DNA of 64,000 nt from an uncultured bacterium (GCA_902826835.1 CADEGH010000010.1:1-64000); one strand, 5' to 3'; positions 43,491 to 53,790 are shown, numbered from the stretch's first letter. A program made the numbers and translations. Notes: generated by a model not told the origin, from the letters alone.

Positions 43491-46400
43491 AGATCTTGGC
43501 GATCAGGGGCCGCAACATCACGAGTCTCGAAGGCGACTTCGAGGTCGACTTTCGCCTCGCTCCTCTCCGACAGGCCGGGCTCTACGCCATCACCGGGCCG
43601 ACCGGCTCCGGCAAGAGCAGTCTGCTCGATGCCATGTGCTTGGCGCTGTTCGACCAAGTTCCGCGATTCGGGGGAGCCCGCTCCAAATCCCGATCCGAGT
43701 CCGCCGGCTCCGCCAAGAACGACGTGAAGCAATGGGTGCGCCGAGGCGCGAGCGAGGCCTTCGCCGAAGTCGAATTTGTCGGAGTCGATGCGCACACTTA
43801 CTGCGCGCGCTGGGAAGTCCAATCCAAGCGCGGGCGCGAGGGCGATTTCCGCGACCAGGAAATCCACCTCGAGGACAAAACGACCGGCCGAGTCCTCGGC
43901 TACAAAAAGACCGCAACGCTCGCGGAGATCGAGCGCCACCTCGGGCTCACCTTCGAACAATTCGGCCGCAGCGTCTTGTTGGCCCAGGGCGACTTCGCGT
44001 CCTTCCTTCGAGTCAAGTCCGAGGAGCGGGCGAGCCTTCTCGAGGCCATGACCGGCACCGAGATCTACTCCCAAGTCTCCATGCTTGTGTTCGAGCGCGC
44101 GCGTGTCGGCCGTGACGAACGGCAAGCGCTCCGCAGCGCGGTCGCAAACCTTGAGATCCTGCCGGAGGAGCGGCGGTCCGAGTTGGACGCTCGTTTCGCA
44201 CAAGAACAGCGTTCGCTGGAAGTGGCGCGCGAAGTCGAAGAAGCGGCTCGCGACCAAGTGAGCTGGCACGACCAGGATCACGTGCTCGCCACGCGCCAGC
44301 AAGCAGCCCTCTCGTTGGAGTCGCAGGAACGGTCCGCGGTCGAGGCTCTCGAACCGGCTCGGGAGGAACTGCGGCGCGTCCGGGAGGTCGAGCCAATCTC
44401 ACCGCTGCTTCGCGAGCGCGCTGCGGCGACGGTAGCCCGCGAAGACGCCGAGGCACGTCGTACGGCGGCTGCGCAGGCAGGCTCGGAAGCCGAGACCGTG
44501 TTCAAGAAGGCCGCCGCCCTCTTCGATGCTTCAGTCAAGGAACAGGACCAAATCCAGGAACAGCGCCGCGCCTGGCAGCCAAAGCTCAAGACCGCCCGGG
44601 AACTGGAAGTTCAATGCCAAGGTCAGGCCGAGACCTTGGCATCCGCCCGAGGTCGAGAGGTTCGCCAAGCGCAGGCCTGCGATCGCGCGCGCCAGGAATA
44701 CCAGCGGCTGGTGGATCGCGAGGCGGAGTTGCAGGCGACCGCCTTGGCGGTTCGGTCGTGGTGTTCGCTTCGGGCCGCCGTTGCCCCCCTGATCGAGCAA
44801 TGGCCCACCTGGCAGCATCGTTTCGATCGAGCCGCCGCTTTGGAATCGGAGATTGCCGGTCACCTGCAGGCCTTGTCGAAGGTCGAGGTGCTTCGGCAGC
44901 AGCGCTCCGCGGCACTGAGTCTCCGGCAGGGTGCGTCGCAAAGCGCCCATCGTCGGTCCGAACTGCTCCGATCGGAACTCGACGCGGAGCAGGCAGCGAT
45001 CCAGTCTCTCATCGCGGCCGACCCGGAAACCGCGCTGGCCTCGTTGCGGACGCGGCGATCCGCACTCGCGGAACTCGCGGGCCTGGCGAGGAGTCTCAAG
45101 GAGTCTCGACGCCACGTTGAGGCGGCTCGAGGCGCCGCCGATCAGGATCGCCTCCGGGCCAGCGAAGCCGAAGCCCGCGTCCGAATCGCTAGCGAGAGCG
45201 TGCCTCTTCGTCGCGAGGCGCTGCACTCGGTCGAGGCCCTGGTCGAACAACTCGGCAAGGCTTCGGCGCTCCAGGCGTTTCGGCAGGACCTCCGCGCTTC
45301 GGAGCCCTGCCCCCTGTGTGGATCCGACGAGCACCCGGCTCCGGTGGCCGACGACCCGGAACTGGCGTCGAAGCTCACTGCTGCCAGGGAATTGCTCGAA
45401 GACCATCGACGGTCTCTTCAGGCCGCCGAAATCGAGCGGGGGAAGGCTCAAGAATCGCTGACTCACCTGCGGGCGGCCTTGGATCGCTCCACGGCGGCGG
45501 TCGACGAGGTCGCCTCCCGATTGCTTCGCGAAGAAGAGGCCTGGAGATCGGCAATCGAGGAACCCCGAGACTCGACCACTCTGGGTGTCGACGCCGCCGA
45601 CCTCGATTCCCCCGGATCGGCCATCGATGCCGAGAAGGACCATGAGTTGATCCTCGTGGCCCAGGTGGAGCGGCTGATGGCTCTCCGTCGGTCGATCGAT
45701 GCAAAAAATGCAGCCCTCCGCGAGGCCGACCAGACGCTTCGAGTGGAACGTGACCTCGAGCATCTTGCCACCCGAGAACTGGGGGCCGCCGAGGCGCAGG
45801 GTGACCAGCTCCGCGAGTCCCTGGCAGCCGCGGAGGCGGCCATGCGCGTGCTTCTCGACGAACTCGGACCGGCGCACCTCGCCCTCGGTGTCGAGCCTGC
45901 TCTGAATTCTCCGGGCATCGCGACCCTGCTGGCGGCCGCGGAATCCGCGCGAGAGGAGTGGGATGAACATAAGAAGCGAGGTCAGGCCGCCGAGGGTGAG
46001 CTGGTCTCGGTTCGGGCATCGCTCGCCAACGTGCAATCGAGCCTGGCCAGGGAGGAAGTGCAACTCGTCGAGTGCGACAAGGAAGTGCAAGGCGCTCAGG
46101 CGAGGCTCACGGAGCTGAGTGACACTCTGCGAGAATTGGTCGGTGACGACACGGTGACAAGCCTCGAATCCCGACTGGAGGAGCGTCGACTCGCCGCCGA
46201 GGCCGAACGTGAACGAAGGGCTCGGGAGCTCTCCGACGCGGACAAGCAGCGGTCCGCCGCCCAAGCCCACGAGGATGCCGCGCGCGCCGCGTCACTCGAG
46301 GCAGACCATCGCCTCGAGGCGGCGCGACAGCAGTGGGGCACGGCCATAGAAAAACTCGGTAAGCCCGAATCCGAGGTCCTCCGTCTCCTCGATTGCACGT

Positions 46401-47197
46401 CGGAGTGGAAGCTCGCCACCGAAGCGCGACTCGCCCACGCCGAGGCCGGCTGGCGGGAGGCCAAGGGACAACTCCAGGCCGCCGTGTCCGCGCTCTCGGC
46501 ACATCGCGCCAGTGCACGTCCGGAATCCACGCCAAGACTCGCGGCGGAGGCGCTGGGTCGGGCTCGCGCCGAACGGTCTGCGGCCGAGGAACGGCTTCGT
46601 GCCCTTTCGATCCAAGTAGGTCAAGACGATCACCAGCGCCGCCTGCGGATCACGAAGCAGGCCGAGCTCCTGGGCCTCGAGGGGCGTTATGCGCTCCTGG
46701 ATCAATTGAATGACCTGATCGGGTCCAAAGACGGGCGTTCGTTCCGACGGGTCGCCCAAAAACTGACCCTCCACGAACTCGTCCTGGCGAGCAATTTTCA
46801 CCTCGGAGCGTTGTCTCCCCGTTATTCCCTGAGTCCGGCCCCGGGCGACGAACTCGATCTTCTGATCCTCGATCACGATCTCGGCGGTGAGGTTCGCAAT
46901 GTGCAGAGCCTGTCCGGAGGCGAGACTTTCCTGGTTTCCCTCGCCCTAGCCTTGGGGCTTTCCTCGTTGGCCTCGAAGCACGTTCGGGTCGAATCCTTGT
47001 TCATCGACGAAGGCTTCGGCACTCTCGATGCCGACTCGCTCGATCAAGCTCTCCAGGTACTCGAACGCCTTCCGGATCATGGTTGCCAAGTCGGCCTGAT
47101 CTCCCACGTCCCCGCCATCGCCGAACGCCTCCCCGTGAAGATCCAACTCCTCCGCACCGCCCCCGGCACCTCCCGCCTCCAAATCACCGCGAGCTGA
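43487..47197 (+). CDS. sbcC: DNA repair ATPase SbcC (Rad50-like)
   Basis: This 1236-aa SMC-like ATPase pairs with SbcD to process DNA ends and hairpins. Walker A GPTGSGKS is at 37-44. Two very long coiled-coil arms rich in Glu, Ala, Arg and Leu flank a zinc hook C-P-L-C at 608-611 (followed by GSDEHP). The ABC signature LSGGE is at 1142-1146 and Walker B SLFIDEGFG has Asp1174. It is somewhat longer than the Escherichia coli protein (about 1050), within the family range. The 260 bp after it hold no recognisable gene. Confidence 0.96.
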   Translation: MKILAIRGRNITSLEGDFEVDFRLAPLRQAGLYAITGPTGSGKSSLLDAMCLALFDQVPRFGGARSKSRSESAGSAKNDVKQWVRRGASEAFAEVEFVGVDAHTYCARWEVQSKRGREGDFRDQEIHLEDKTTGRVLGYKKTATLAEIERHLGLTFEQFGRSVLLAQGDFASFLRVKSEERASLLEAMTGTEIYSQVSMLVFERARVGRDERQALRSAVANLEILPEERRSELDARFAQEQRSLEVAREVEEAARDQVSWHDQDHVLATRQQAALSLESQERSAVEALEPAREELRRVREVEPISPLLRERAAATVAREDAEARRTAAAQAGSEAETVFKKAAALFDASVKEQDQIQEQRRAWQPKLKTARELEVQCQGQAETLASARGREVRQAQACDRARQEYQRLVDREAELQATALAVRSWCSLRAAVAPLIEQWPTWQHRFDRAAALESEIAGHLQALSKVEVLRQQRSAALSLRQGASQSAHRRSELLRSELDAEQAAIQSLIAADPETALASLRTRRSALAELAGLARSLKESRRHVEAARGAADQDRLRASEAEARVRIASESVPLRREALHSVEALVEQLGKASALQAFRQDLRASEPCPLCGSDEHPAPVADDPELASKLTAARELLEDHRRSLQAAEIERGKAQESLTHLRAALDRSTAAVDEVASRLLREEEAWRSAIEEPRDSTTLGVDAADLDSPGSAIDAEKDHELILVAQVERLMALRRSIDAKNAALREADQTLRVERDLEHLATRELGAAEAQGDQLRESLAAAEAAMRVLLDELGPAHLALGVEPALNSPGIATLLAAAESAREEWDEHKKRGQAAEGELVSVRASLANVQSSLAREEVQLVECDKEVQGAQARLTELSDTLRELVGDDTVTSLESRLEERRLAAEAERERRARELSDADKQRSAAQAHEDAARAASLEADHRLEAARQQWGTAIEKLGKPESEVLRLLDCTSEWKLATEARLAHAEAGWREAKGQLQAAVSALSAHRASARPESTPRLAAEALGRARAERSAAEERLRALSIQVGQDDHQRRLRITKQAELLGLEGRYALLDQLNDLIGSKDGRSFRRVAQKLTLHELVLASNFHLGALSPRYSLSPAPGDELDLLILDHDLGGEVRNVQSLSGGETFLVSLALALGLSSLASKHVRVESLFIDEGFGTLDADSLDQALQVLERLPDHGCQVGLISHVPAIAERLPVKIQLLRTAPGTSRLQITAS

Positions 47198-47457
47198 CCC
47201 TCCCCGCATCGGGCGACTCCCCAATTCTGCCGTGGCCTTGGAGCGCCTAGCCCCGCGTTGGGGGGACAGGGGATCGGACGGGTTGCCGGGCGCGTTCCTT
47301 CCGAGCTATCCTCCAGAGGTCCCGGAGAATCGCGTCGAAGGCAGCGCGGGAATCGTACGTTCCGGGTTCTTGGCGCGGTTACCGTGGAGTCGTGCAGAGC
47401 CTGCATGACCGCATCGATTCAGGACAGTCGGCGAGCGACGACGGAGTGAATAGTTCC

Positions 47458-48816
47458 ATGAACAAGGGTCTGACCGGAATCCACTTCGTCTGCTTCGTGT
47501 GGCTTGTCGCTCAGGGCCAAGCGATGGCGCAATTGACCCCATTTCCGTCCTGGGGCAACTCACCGGTCGAATTTCGATCTTTGGATATCGAGCCTTCCCA
47601 CCCGGTCAACGCGAGCCTTGTGGATTGCTACAAGCTCTGGAGGGAAACTCACACCGTCAACTTGGAGGATTTCGAATTTCGCCACAATAGTACCACTGGC
47701 ATCATCGCCGTATCCAGGTGGGATAATAACAGTCAGACTATCGCCCCGGTTGGCGGACTCGACACCGGCCTCCAGGAAGTGTTGTTTCTGGACGGCGTGG
47801 CCGAAAACGCGCTTCCCCAACTTGGCGGGCCACGGCTGTTGCTGTGGTGCGGGCGGGACGTCAACGGAATTTCGCGAATCGGCTGCCTCCCCGTTGTCGC
47901 TGGGTCGCGGCCAAGTGCCGCGCATGTCACGGCTATCGATGCCACGAGCCTGCCTGGCGAGGTTTGGACGGTGGTGAGCCTCCTCGGGGACCGGCTCTAT
48001 GTGCTGGATGGGGCCAGGGCCACGGTCTTGAGATTCACGTGCTCGACCGGGAGTAGTCGATTCGATCTCCGGGATCCCGGCTTCTCGGTCGTCATCCCGA
48101 GTCACCTTCGGCACCCCCTTCTGCGATTCGATCCGGTGGATGCCGAGCGGATCGCCTTGCGGGGCGGACTGGACTACGCATCCAATTGGCAGGTCTTATT
48201 GACTATGAACATGCGGATCTCTCGCGAGCCGATCGCTCCCGGTGCGCTGGCGGAGGCCGTCCCGGTTTCCCCCTACATCTACGCGGGAGTCGGCCATATC
48301 GCGACGGTTGGTGGCGTGGGTCGGAGTTATCGAATCGAAAAGTCGGCTAGTGCCAGCGGGACTTACGTGCCAATCACGAGTGTCACGATTCCCAACGGAG
48401 TCGGGGTGACTTTGTTTTCTCTCGACTCTCCGATCGCATCCGGAGAGTGGATTCGAATCATGGAGGTGTCGGTAGGACCCGGACCTCCGGTGATGGTGCT
48501 GCCGGCGGCACCGATTATCCATGATCTGTCCGGGGCCGACGCCCTCGGGCAACACGCGCCGGGTAGTACGATCCATGTGCAGGGAGGGAATCTGGCCACG
48601 GGCGAGGATGATGCCTCCGCATTCATTGAGCCCCGGGTCGTGATGAACGGATCCATCCCCACTTACAATGGAACTCCCATTCCGCTCGAAGTGGTCGCGA
48701 GCGGTGCCTCCGACTGGAAAGTCGTTCTCCCCAACCTCCCGAGTCTCAGCGGGACCTTGGTTCTGACGACGGCGTTGGGCCCCTGCCGTAGAGCGATCAA
48801 GATCGGTACCTACTGA
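47458..48816 (+). CDS. Uncharacterised secreted protein
   Basis: This 452-aa protein has a signal peptide ending AQGQAMAQ after the ATG at 47458, which has GGAG about ten bases upstream; an earlier GTG frame lacks support. The N-terminal 300 residues are strand-rich with repeated YVLDG/VLFLDG-like turns, suggesting propeller blades. The C-terminal 110 residues (APIIHDLSGADALGQHAPGSTIHVQGGNL when read in parts, then WKVVLPNLP and LVLTTALG) resemble an IPT/TIG-like immunoglobulin domain. It does not show the recurrent end domain. No catalytic motif was seen. Confidence 0.75.
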   Translation: MNKGLTGIHFVCFVWLVAQGQAMAQLTPFPSWGNSPVEFRSLDIEPSHPVNASLVDCYKLWRETHTVNLEDFEFRHNSTTGIIAVSRWDNNSQTIAPVGGLDTGLQEVLFLDGVAENALPQLGGPRLLLWCGRDVNGISRIGCLPVVAGSRPSAAHVTAIDATSLPGEVWTVVSLLGDRLYVLDGARATVLRFTCSTGSSRFDLRDPGFSVVIPSHLRHPLLRFDPVDAERIALRGGLDYASNWQVLLTMNMRISREPIAPGALAEAVPVSPYIYAGVGHIATVGGVGRSYRIEKSASASGTYVPITSVTIPNGVGVTLFSLDSPIASGEWIRIMEVSVGPGPPVMVLPAAPIIHDLSGADALGQHAPGSTIHVQGGNLATGEDDASAFIEPRVVMNGSIPTYNGTPIPLEVVASGASDWKVVLPNLPSLSGTLVLTTALGPCRRAIKIGTY

Positions 48817-49056
48817 CACGGCCGCGGCGCGACTTGTAGACTTGATAGCCGGGCGGGCTTCGGGATCACGAGCGAGAGTCGTGGGGACATCGCGAGGCGG
48901 GGCACGTCGGACTACTCGGCTTGATGCTTCCCTGACCCAGTCCCCCGGTTTGCGACGGCTTGTACAGAAAACCCCCCTCGACGATCATTGGCCCACGGAA
49001 GCGGCCAGATTTTGCGGTGAATACACCCTATGATCGCCGCAAGAAAGGCGGTGATT

Positions 49057-50167
49057 ATGACTTTCGTTCACGAACTGCCCGCCTGGCCCCATTTCACGTG
49101 GGACGCGACAGCCCTCGCTGGCCCCTTGGCGACCGTCCGACACAAGCAGGGGCGGTGGTTGGGCCGGATGGACTCGTTGGGGTTCGGGCTGAGGTCCGAG
49201 GCGAGCCTGACGACGCTGACGACCGACGTGGTCAGGTCTTCCGCCATCGAAGGTGAGCACCTGAACGCAGAGGAAGTCCGCTCTGCGATCGCTCGCCAAC
49301 TCGGCATCGACGTCGCCGGGCTTCCGCGGGCCGGGCGCGATGCCCTGGGCATCGTCGCGTTGATGCTGGACGCGACCCAGAACTTCCACGCGCCAATGTC
49401 CAAGCAACGCCTGTTCGACTGGCATGCGGCACTGTTTGCTACGGGGAGAAGCGGGCTGCTTCGCATTGTGGTCGGGGACTGGCGGAAGGCCCAGTCCGGA
49501 CCCATGCAGGTTGTCTCGGGCCCGCTGGGTCGCGAAAGGGTCCATTTCGAGGCACCTGAGGCTTCCCGTATCGACGCGGAGATGGACAACTTCCTCTCGT
49601 GGTTCAACACGAACGATACGACCGACGTCGTTCTTCGCTCTGGCATCGCCCACTTCTGGTTGGTGACGATTCACCCTTTCGAGGACGGGAACGGGCGGAT
49701 CGCGCGGGCGGTCGCCGACATGGTGCTCGCTCGTGCCGATGGCACCAAGGTATAGCATGTCCGCGCAAATTGCCGCCGACCGAAGGGCCTACTACACCGA
49801 GTTGGAAGCTGCGCAGCGCCGCGATCTGGATTTCACGCCATGGCTGTCGTGGTTCCTGGGTTGCCTCGAGCGCGCCATCGTCGGGGCGGAATCGACGCTC
49901 GCAGGCGTCCTCCACAAAGCGCGGATTGGGGCGCAGATAGGGCGCCATCCGGTGAACGATCGGCGGCGCCTGGTCCTCAACCGTTTGCTCGACGGCTTCG
50001 AGGGACTGCTGACGACTTCGAAGTACGCGAAGCTCGCAAAATCCTCGACGGACACTGCCCTGCGCGACGTCTCCGACTTGCTTGACTCCGGCATCCTCGT
50101 CCGCAACGGGAGCGGCGGTCGCAGCACGAGCTATCGCTTGTCCGAGTCCGGTCGCTTCGATTCGTGA
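49057..50167 (+). pseudogene. Fic family protein, split by frame change
   Basis: Fic proteins transfer AMP or related groups to target hydroxyls. The N-terminal part has a DUF4172-like region with the inhibitory-helix motif SSAIEG (61-66) and the full catalytic motif HPFEDGNGR (206-214) before a TAG at 49753-49755. The remaining family sequence (YSMSAQIAADRRAYY, TPWLSWFLGCLERAI and a winged-helix tail with LRDVSDLLDSGILVRN) continues in the +1 frame to 50167. One extra or two missing bases near 49745-49752 would restore a normal protein of about 370 aa. An ATG begins one base after the TAG, so two separate polypeptides are also possible. AAAGGCGG precedes the 49057 ATG. Sequencing error is not excluded. 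Confidence 0.85.
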
Positions 50168-50478
50168 CGTACCACGGTGGACGGTTCTTCCTCCCGACGG
50201 GGTAGTCCGGGCCGCTCACTCCATGGTACGCTTCCAACCCACGCAGGGATTTCTACGCAACGGCTTCCTCCGCGGTGGAGCGTGCCGCGAAGTTCTATGA
50301 AAATTCCCGAGCGCGGCGGATCGCCGAACATGCATCCATCCACAACACTCCGGAGTCTCTCGGCATCCTCCGAGGCACCCGAGGCCGCGCCTGAGTCCCC
50401 TCCTGCAATCCGGAAACTCTCTGTGGAAATGACATCCCCGCGAGGACGGCAGTGTCACTCTGCGCTTTGAGGCACCTC
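50168..50478. other. Intergenic stretch
   Basis: About 310 bp between the Fic locus and the next gene hold no convincing gene. CGTACCA (50167-50173) and TGGTACG (50223-50229) are inverted but far apart and short, so probably chance. Confidence 0.5.
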
Positions 50479-52143
50479 ATGACTTGGCCACGCGTGGCTC
50501 TGGCAGTGCTGGTGGTTGGAGTCTTGGCCGTCGCGCAGACGGAGGTCCTTCGCATCAATGGGCATCCTTCGAGCTACCTCGGGCTTCGACTCTTCGACGC
50601 CGGGGACTTGAATCAGGATGGAGTGGGAGATGTCGTCAGTATTTCCGACTTGGACTCTTGCCCAGCGCCGGCGCTCGGACTTTGTGGATCCGACGCCGGA
50701 AGCGTCCGTGCCTACTCGGGACGGGATGGCAGACTCCTTTGGACTGTGTCGGGCCAGCAGTACGACAGGCTTGGCCGAGTTGCCAGCCAAATCGAGGATG
50801 CGGATGGAGACGGGATTCGGGACTACGCAGTCGGTGACAGGCCCCTCCTGAGCCCCTTTTTTCCTCCCACGGAGGAGTTCCATTACGGGGTAATTTCCGG
50901 AGCCACCGGGCTTTGGCTCCATTGGCAAACCGTGACCTTTCCCACGGGTGGCATCGCACTCGCACAGCCAACGGCGATGGGAAACGTCGGCGACATCAAC
51001 AACGACGGTCGAGGTGACTATGCCTACGTGGTTTTTGCCGTGGAGCCTTTGAGCGGCGGAGGCTACGACTATCCTAACTATTTGGATATCCACGACGGCC
51101 TTACTGGAGTGAGACTCAGGAGACATGTTTCGCAGTGGTTCAACTCGTTTGCGGACCACACTCCCGTGGGCGTCGAGGATGTGAACCAGGACGGCTATCG
51201 AGACTACTTGGCGTGGTTCGGGAACTTGCAATTGTCGTCTCTGACAGGCGTGGTGTTTTCCGGTTTCGACGGCATCGCTCTGCGCTCGTTCCTCTTGCCC
51301 CCGAGTACGCCTGCTTCGATTATTGATTTTGTCGACGATATAGATGGATTGGGTATGAGGGATATAGTGCTTGCTTACAACCGGTTTGCGCCTTGCCTTG
51401 TTCCTGGGAGCTTCTGCGGGACCATCAACTGCATTTCCCTTGAAACAGGGGTTACTCTGTGGACCCGAGTGGGTGCCCCGTCTGAATCATTGGGCCGTAG
51501 CATTGCATCTGTAGTAGACATGAACCAGGACGGTTACCGAGATATCATTGCGATTGCGAGCGGCCCGGATGCGGCAAAAATAATATCGGGTGCCGACGGT
51601 TCCCTCATCCAAGTCGTTCCGGGATTTTCAGATTGCGCCTCGTGTTCGGTTGCAGATATCACTGGCGACGGGGTTGCGGATTTTGCGACGAGTAACCAGT
51701 TGGGTGGTTCAGCCATATCTCCCTCGATTAGTTTCTACTCGACTCGATCTGTCCTACTCGCTCATGTCTCAGTGCTGTGCTCGGGATGCGGGGTTATTGG
51801 AGGCGTTAATCTGACCGCTGATCCGCCGCTGATGGGAACGTTGGTTGGAGTGCGAATGTCAGGGATTCCGGCGGGGCTCTCCGGAGGAGTGTGGGCGAGT
51901 CTCTTTCCGCCTGGGCCAACGGATCTCGGTGGGGGCTGCATGCTGGGTTTGGACCCTGCCACCATCCTTCCGTTGGGGACATTTCTTGCCCCGGCTACTG
52001 GTCAGCATTCTTATTTGTATGCGTTGCCTCAGATTCCACTCTCGGCCGGCCTGGAGATTGCTCTCCAGGGTGCGATCTGGCCTACCGCCGCCCCCCGCGG
52101 CTTCGACATCTCCAACAGCCTGAAGCTCCGCTTGGGATATTGA
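50479..52143 (+). CDS. Secreted FG-GAP/VCBS-like repeat protein with C-terminal recurrent domain
   Basis: This 554-aa protein has a signal peptide (RVALAVLVVGVLAVAQ) after the ATG at 50479, with GAGG about seven bases upstream. Calcium-binding integrin-like loops recur: DLNQDGVGDVV, DADGDGIRDYA, DINNDGRGDYA, DVNQDGYRDYL, DMNQDGYRDII and DITGDGVADFA, each the Asp-rich loop of an FG-GAP blade, giving a probable seven-blade propeller. The last 110 residues are the shared end domain (GCMLGLDPATILPLG, LEIALQGAI, ISNSLKLRLGY). The second half is visibly richer in A and T than flanking genes, which hints at a different origin. Confidence 0.85.
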   Translation: MTWPRVALAVLVVGVLAVAQTEVLRINGHPSSYLGLRLFDAGDLNQDGVGDVVSISDLDSCPAPALGLCGSDAGSVRAYSGRDGRLLWTVSGQQYDRLGRVASQIEDADGDGIRDYAVGDRPLLSPFFPPTEEFHYGVISGATGLWLHWQTVTFPTGGIALAQPTAMGNVGDINNDGRGDYAYVVFAVEPLSGGGYDYPNYLDIHDGLTGVRLRRHVSQWFNSFADHTPVGVEDVNQDGYRDYLAWFGNLQLSSLTGVVFSGFDGIALRSFLLPPSTPASIIDFVDDIDGLGMRDIVLAYNRFAPCLVPGSFCGTINCISLETGVTLWTRVGAPSESLGRSIASVVDMNQDGYRDIIAIASGPDAAKIISGADGSLIQVVPGFSDCASCSVADITGDGVADFATSNQLGGSAISPSISFYSTRSVLLAHVSVLCSGCGVIGGVNLTADPPLMGTLVGVRMSGIPAGLSGGVWASLFPPGPTDLGGGCMLGLDPATILPLGTFLAPATGQHSYLYALPQIPLSAGLEIALQGAIWPTAAPRGFDISNSLKLRLGY

Positions 52144-52477
52144 GTGCCAACGGGGGCCCGGGAATCGGTGTCAGCAGCTTCCGGTGCGCACGAACCAGCA
52201 GTGCGCAACGGGGGGATCGCCTCCCTGTCCGATGTGGACCGGTAGCTCTCGGAATGCAGATTGCATTCCTGAGGCGCATCTCGTCTTGTTGCTGCATGTC
52301 TCCTGGCCCTGAGGGGCTCTGAGCGCCAGCACTGTCACGGCGAGACCGGGTCGGTGGAGATTGGAGGGGAGCCGCACCGCCAGTCACCTTGCAACTGCTC
52401 GCGATTGACCAGGCTTTGCGACTAGGGTTACGGAGGCGAGACGCGGGAGGCCCCGGCGGGATCGTGGGCACCGAGAA
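52144..52477. other. Intergenic stretch with one hairpin
   Basis: About 330 bp between converging genes hold no credible gene. The one clear element is the dyad at 52251-52269, listed separately. Confidence 0.5.
52251..52269. terminator. Perfect hairpin between convergent genes
   Basis: GGAATGCA pairs with TGCATTCC around a GAT loop, an eight-bp perfect stem about 110 bp past the FG-GAP gene stop. It lacks a T-run, so termination is only suggested by its position between convergent genes. Confidence 0.3.
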
Positions 52478-53227
52478 TTACGCGGAGCGGACCCAGGTGT
52501 CTTCGTTTTCGAGGCGGCCGTGGAGGGAGCGGCGGTAGACGTGGTGATCGAGGGAGAGGAGTTCTTTGGAGAGAGCTTGGTCCATGAAGGAGGGCGGGAG
52601 GAGATCGCTCTCGGTCCAGGCCAGGAAACTCAATTCTTGGGTGGGGTGGGGTTGGGCGTAGAGGGCGTGATCGAATTCGGCGAAGTCGTGCACCTTGCCG
52701 TCGTGAACATGGAGCGTGGGGAAGAAGAGGCGACGGGGCGACGCGGTCGGGAAACTGAACGCCATCGGATGGATCTTGCGGTCACCCGCCTTCAGCTTGA
52801 AGACCGCGAAGGCCCAGCCGAGATATTCGGGCAGGTCGTCCTGGGCGACGTCCGAGAGGCGGAAGCGTTCGTCCAGGCGATGGAAGTCGGCGAGCGAGGG
52901 AACGAAGCTCGCTTCGAAATTGCCGACCTCCACCACCGGCAGAGCCGCCCCGGCCGGCGGAACTCCCCAATCCTTGCGGGAGTCGGACTTGGAGACGGGG
53001 AAGCCCCGATCCAAGTCGGAGAAAAATTGCGGGTACTGGCTCAGGTCGACCCAGTGGATGGCCTCGCCCTGGGTTCCAGGAACGACGGGAAGGGGGAGGA
53101 TCATCGCGACGTCTTGTCGTGACTTCAGGCTCATCTGGTAGACGAGCCCTTGGCGGCCGGGGGCCAGGAGACGGGCGAAGATCTTGGTGGCGGACACACG
53201 ATCCACGGAACCACTGAAGCAGCACAT
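52478..53227 (-). CDS. Uncharacterised protein with CCFS N-terminus
   Basis: This 249-aa protein begins MCCFSGSVDRVSATKIFAR, with AGGAG eight bases before the ATG. It has no signal peptide. Notable blocks are VYQMSLKS, MILPLPVVPG, AIHWVDLSQYPQFFSDL, FEASFVPSLADF and FFPTLHVHDG. The two adjacent N-terminal cysteines could bind metal or be modified, but no family name can be given. It lies 11 bp after the acetyltransferase gene and 560 bp after the phosphatase-fusion gene starts its end, in one same-strand run of three. Confidence 0.75.
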   Translation of the reverse strand: MCCFSGSVDRVSATKIFARLLAPGRQGLVYQMSLKSRQDVAMILPLPVVPGTQGEAIHWVDLSQYPQFFSDLDRGFPVSKSDSRKDWGVPPAGAALPVVEVGNFEASFVPSLADFHRLDERFRLSDVAQDDLPEYLGWAFAVFKLKAGDRKIHPMAFSFPTASPRRLFFPTLHVHDGKVHDFAEFDHALYAQPHPTQELSFLAWTESDLLPPSFMDQALSKELLSLDHHVYRRSLHGRLENEDTWVRSA

Positions 53228-53238
53228 CGACGAGGCTC

Positions 53239-53787
53239 CTATCCCCCGGATGTCTTGGCGGGGGAGTCCCAATCCCGGCGGGGCAGGCCATAATGCCACA
53301 TGTCCGTGACTTGGCCTTCCTTGATGACGGCCTCGCGCATGCAGCCTTCGCGGAGGTAGCCGCATTTTTCGAGCACGCGCGCGGACGCCGGATTCCACCC
53401 GAAGACCAGGGCATAGAGGCGCCGGAGCGCGAAGTTTTGGAACCCGAAGGTGGACAGGGCTCGCACCGCCTGCGTGGTGTAGCCACGGCCCCAGAAGGGC
53501 TCGCCGATCCAAAAGCCGATCTCAGCGGAGGCCCGCCAGACGTCACCTTGGAGGGTGAGGCTGATGCAGCCGATCGCTTCCCCACCGGAGGCGATCGCGA
53601 ATGTCAGCTCGGGCACGCGGTCCCGCAGCCCATCGAGAAAGGTGACGGCGTCGGACTTGGTGTAGGGATGGGGAAATCCATCCCGCAAATTCATGGCGAC
53701 CCGGGGATTGTTGGCGTACTTGGTGAGCGCATTCGCGTCGTAAGGCCGGAAAGTCCGGATTTCGCAGCCGTCGAGAGGGATCAACAT
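53239..53787 (-). CDS. GNAT family N-acetyltransferase (RimJ/RimL-like)
   Basis: This 182-aa enzyme transfers acetyl from acetyl-CoA to an amine, as RimJ/RimL enzymes do on protein N-termini. The typical start IRTFRPYDANAL, the central IGFWIGEPFWGRGYTTQAV with the acetyl-CoA loop GRGYTTQA, and the end NPASARVLEKCGYLREG are all present. Length is normal. It sits three bases after the phosphatase-fusion gene and just before the CCFS protein. The target is unknown. Confidence 0.92.
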   Translation of the reverse strand: MLIPLDGCEIRTFRPYDANALTKYANNPRVAMNLRDGFPHPYTKSDAVTFLDGLRDRVPELTFAIASGGEAIGCISLTLQGDVWRASAEIGFWIGEPFWGRGYTTQAVRALSTFGFQNFALRRLYALVFGWNPASARVLEKCGYLREGCMREAVIKEGQVTDMWHYGLPRRDWDSPAKTSGG

Positions 53788-53790
53788 GGA

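Noticed and set aside
49030..49056. Earlier ATG for the Fic gene
   Set aside because: The ATG at 49057 has AAAGGCGG in a good position and gives the normal family N-terminus.
50167..50229. Inverted CGTACCA/TGGTACG pair after the Fic locus
   Set aside because: Seven bases separated by about 50 bp in a 64-kb window is easily chance; no transposase or target duplication is near.
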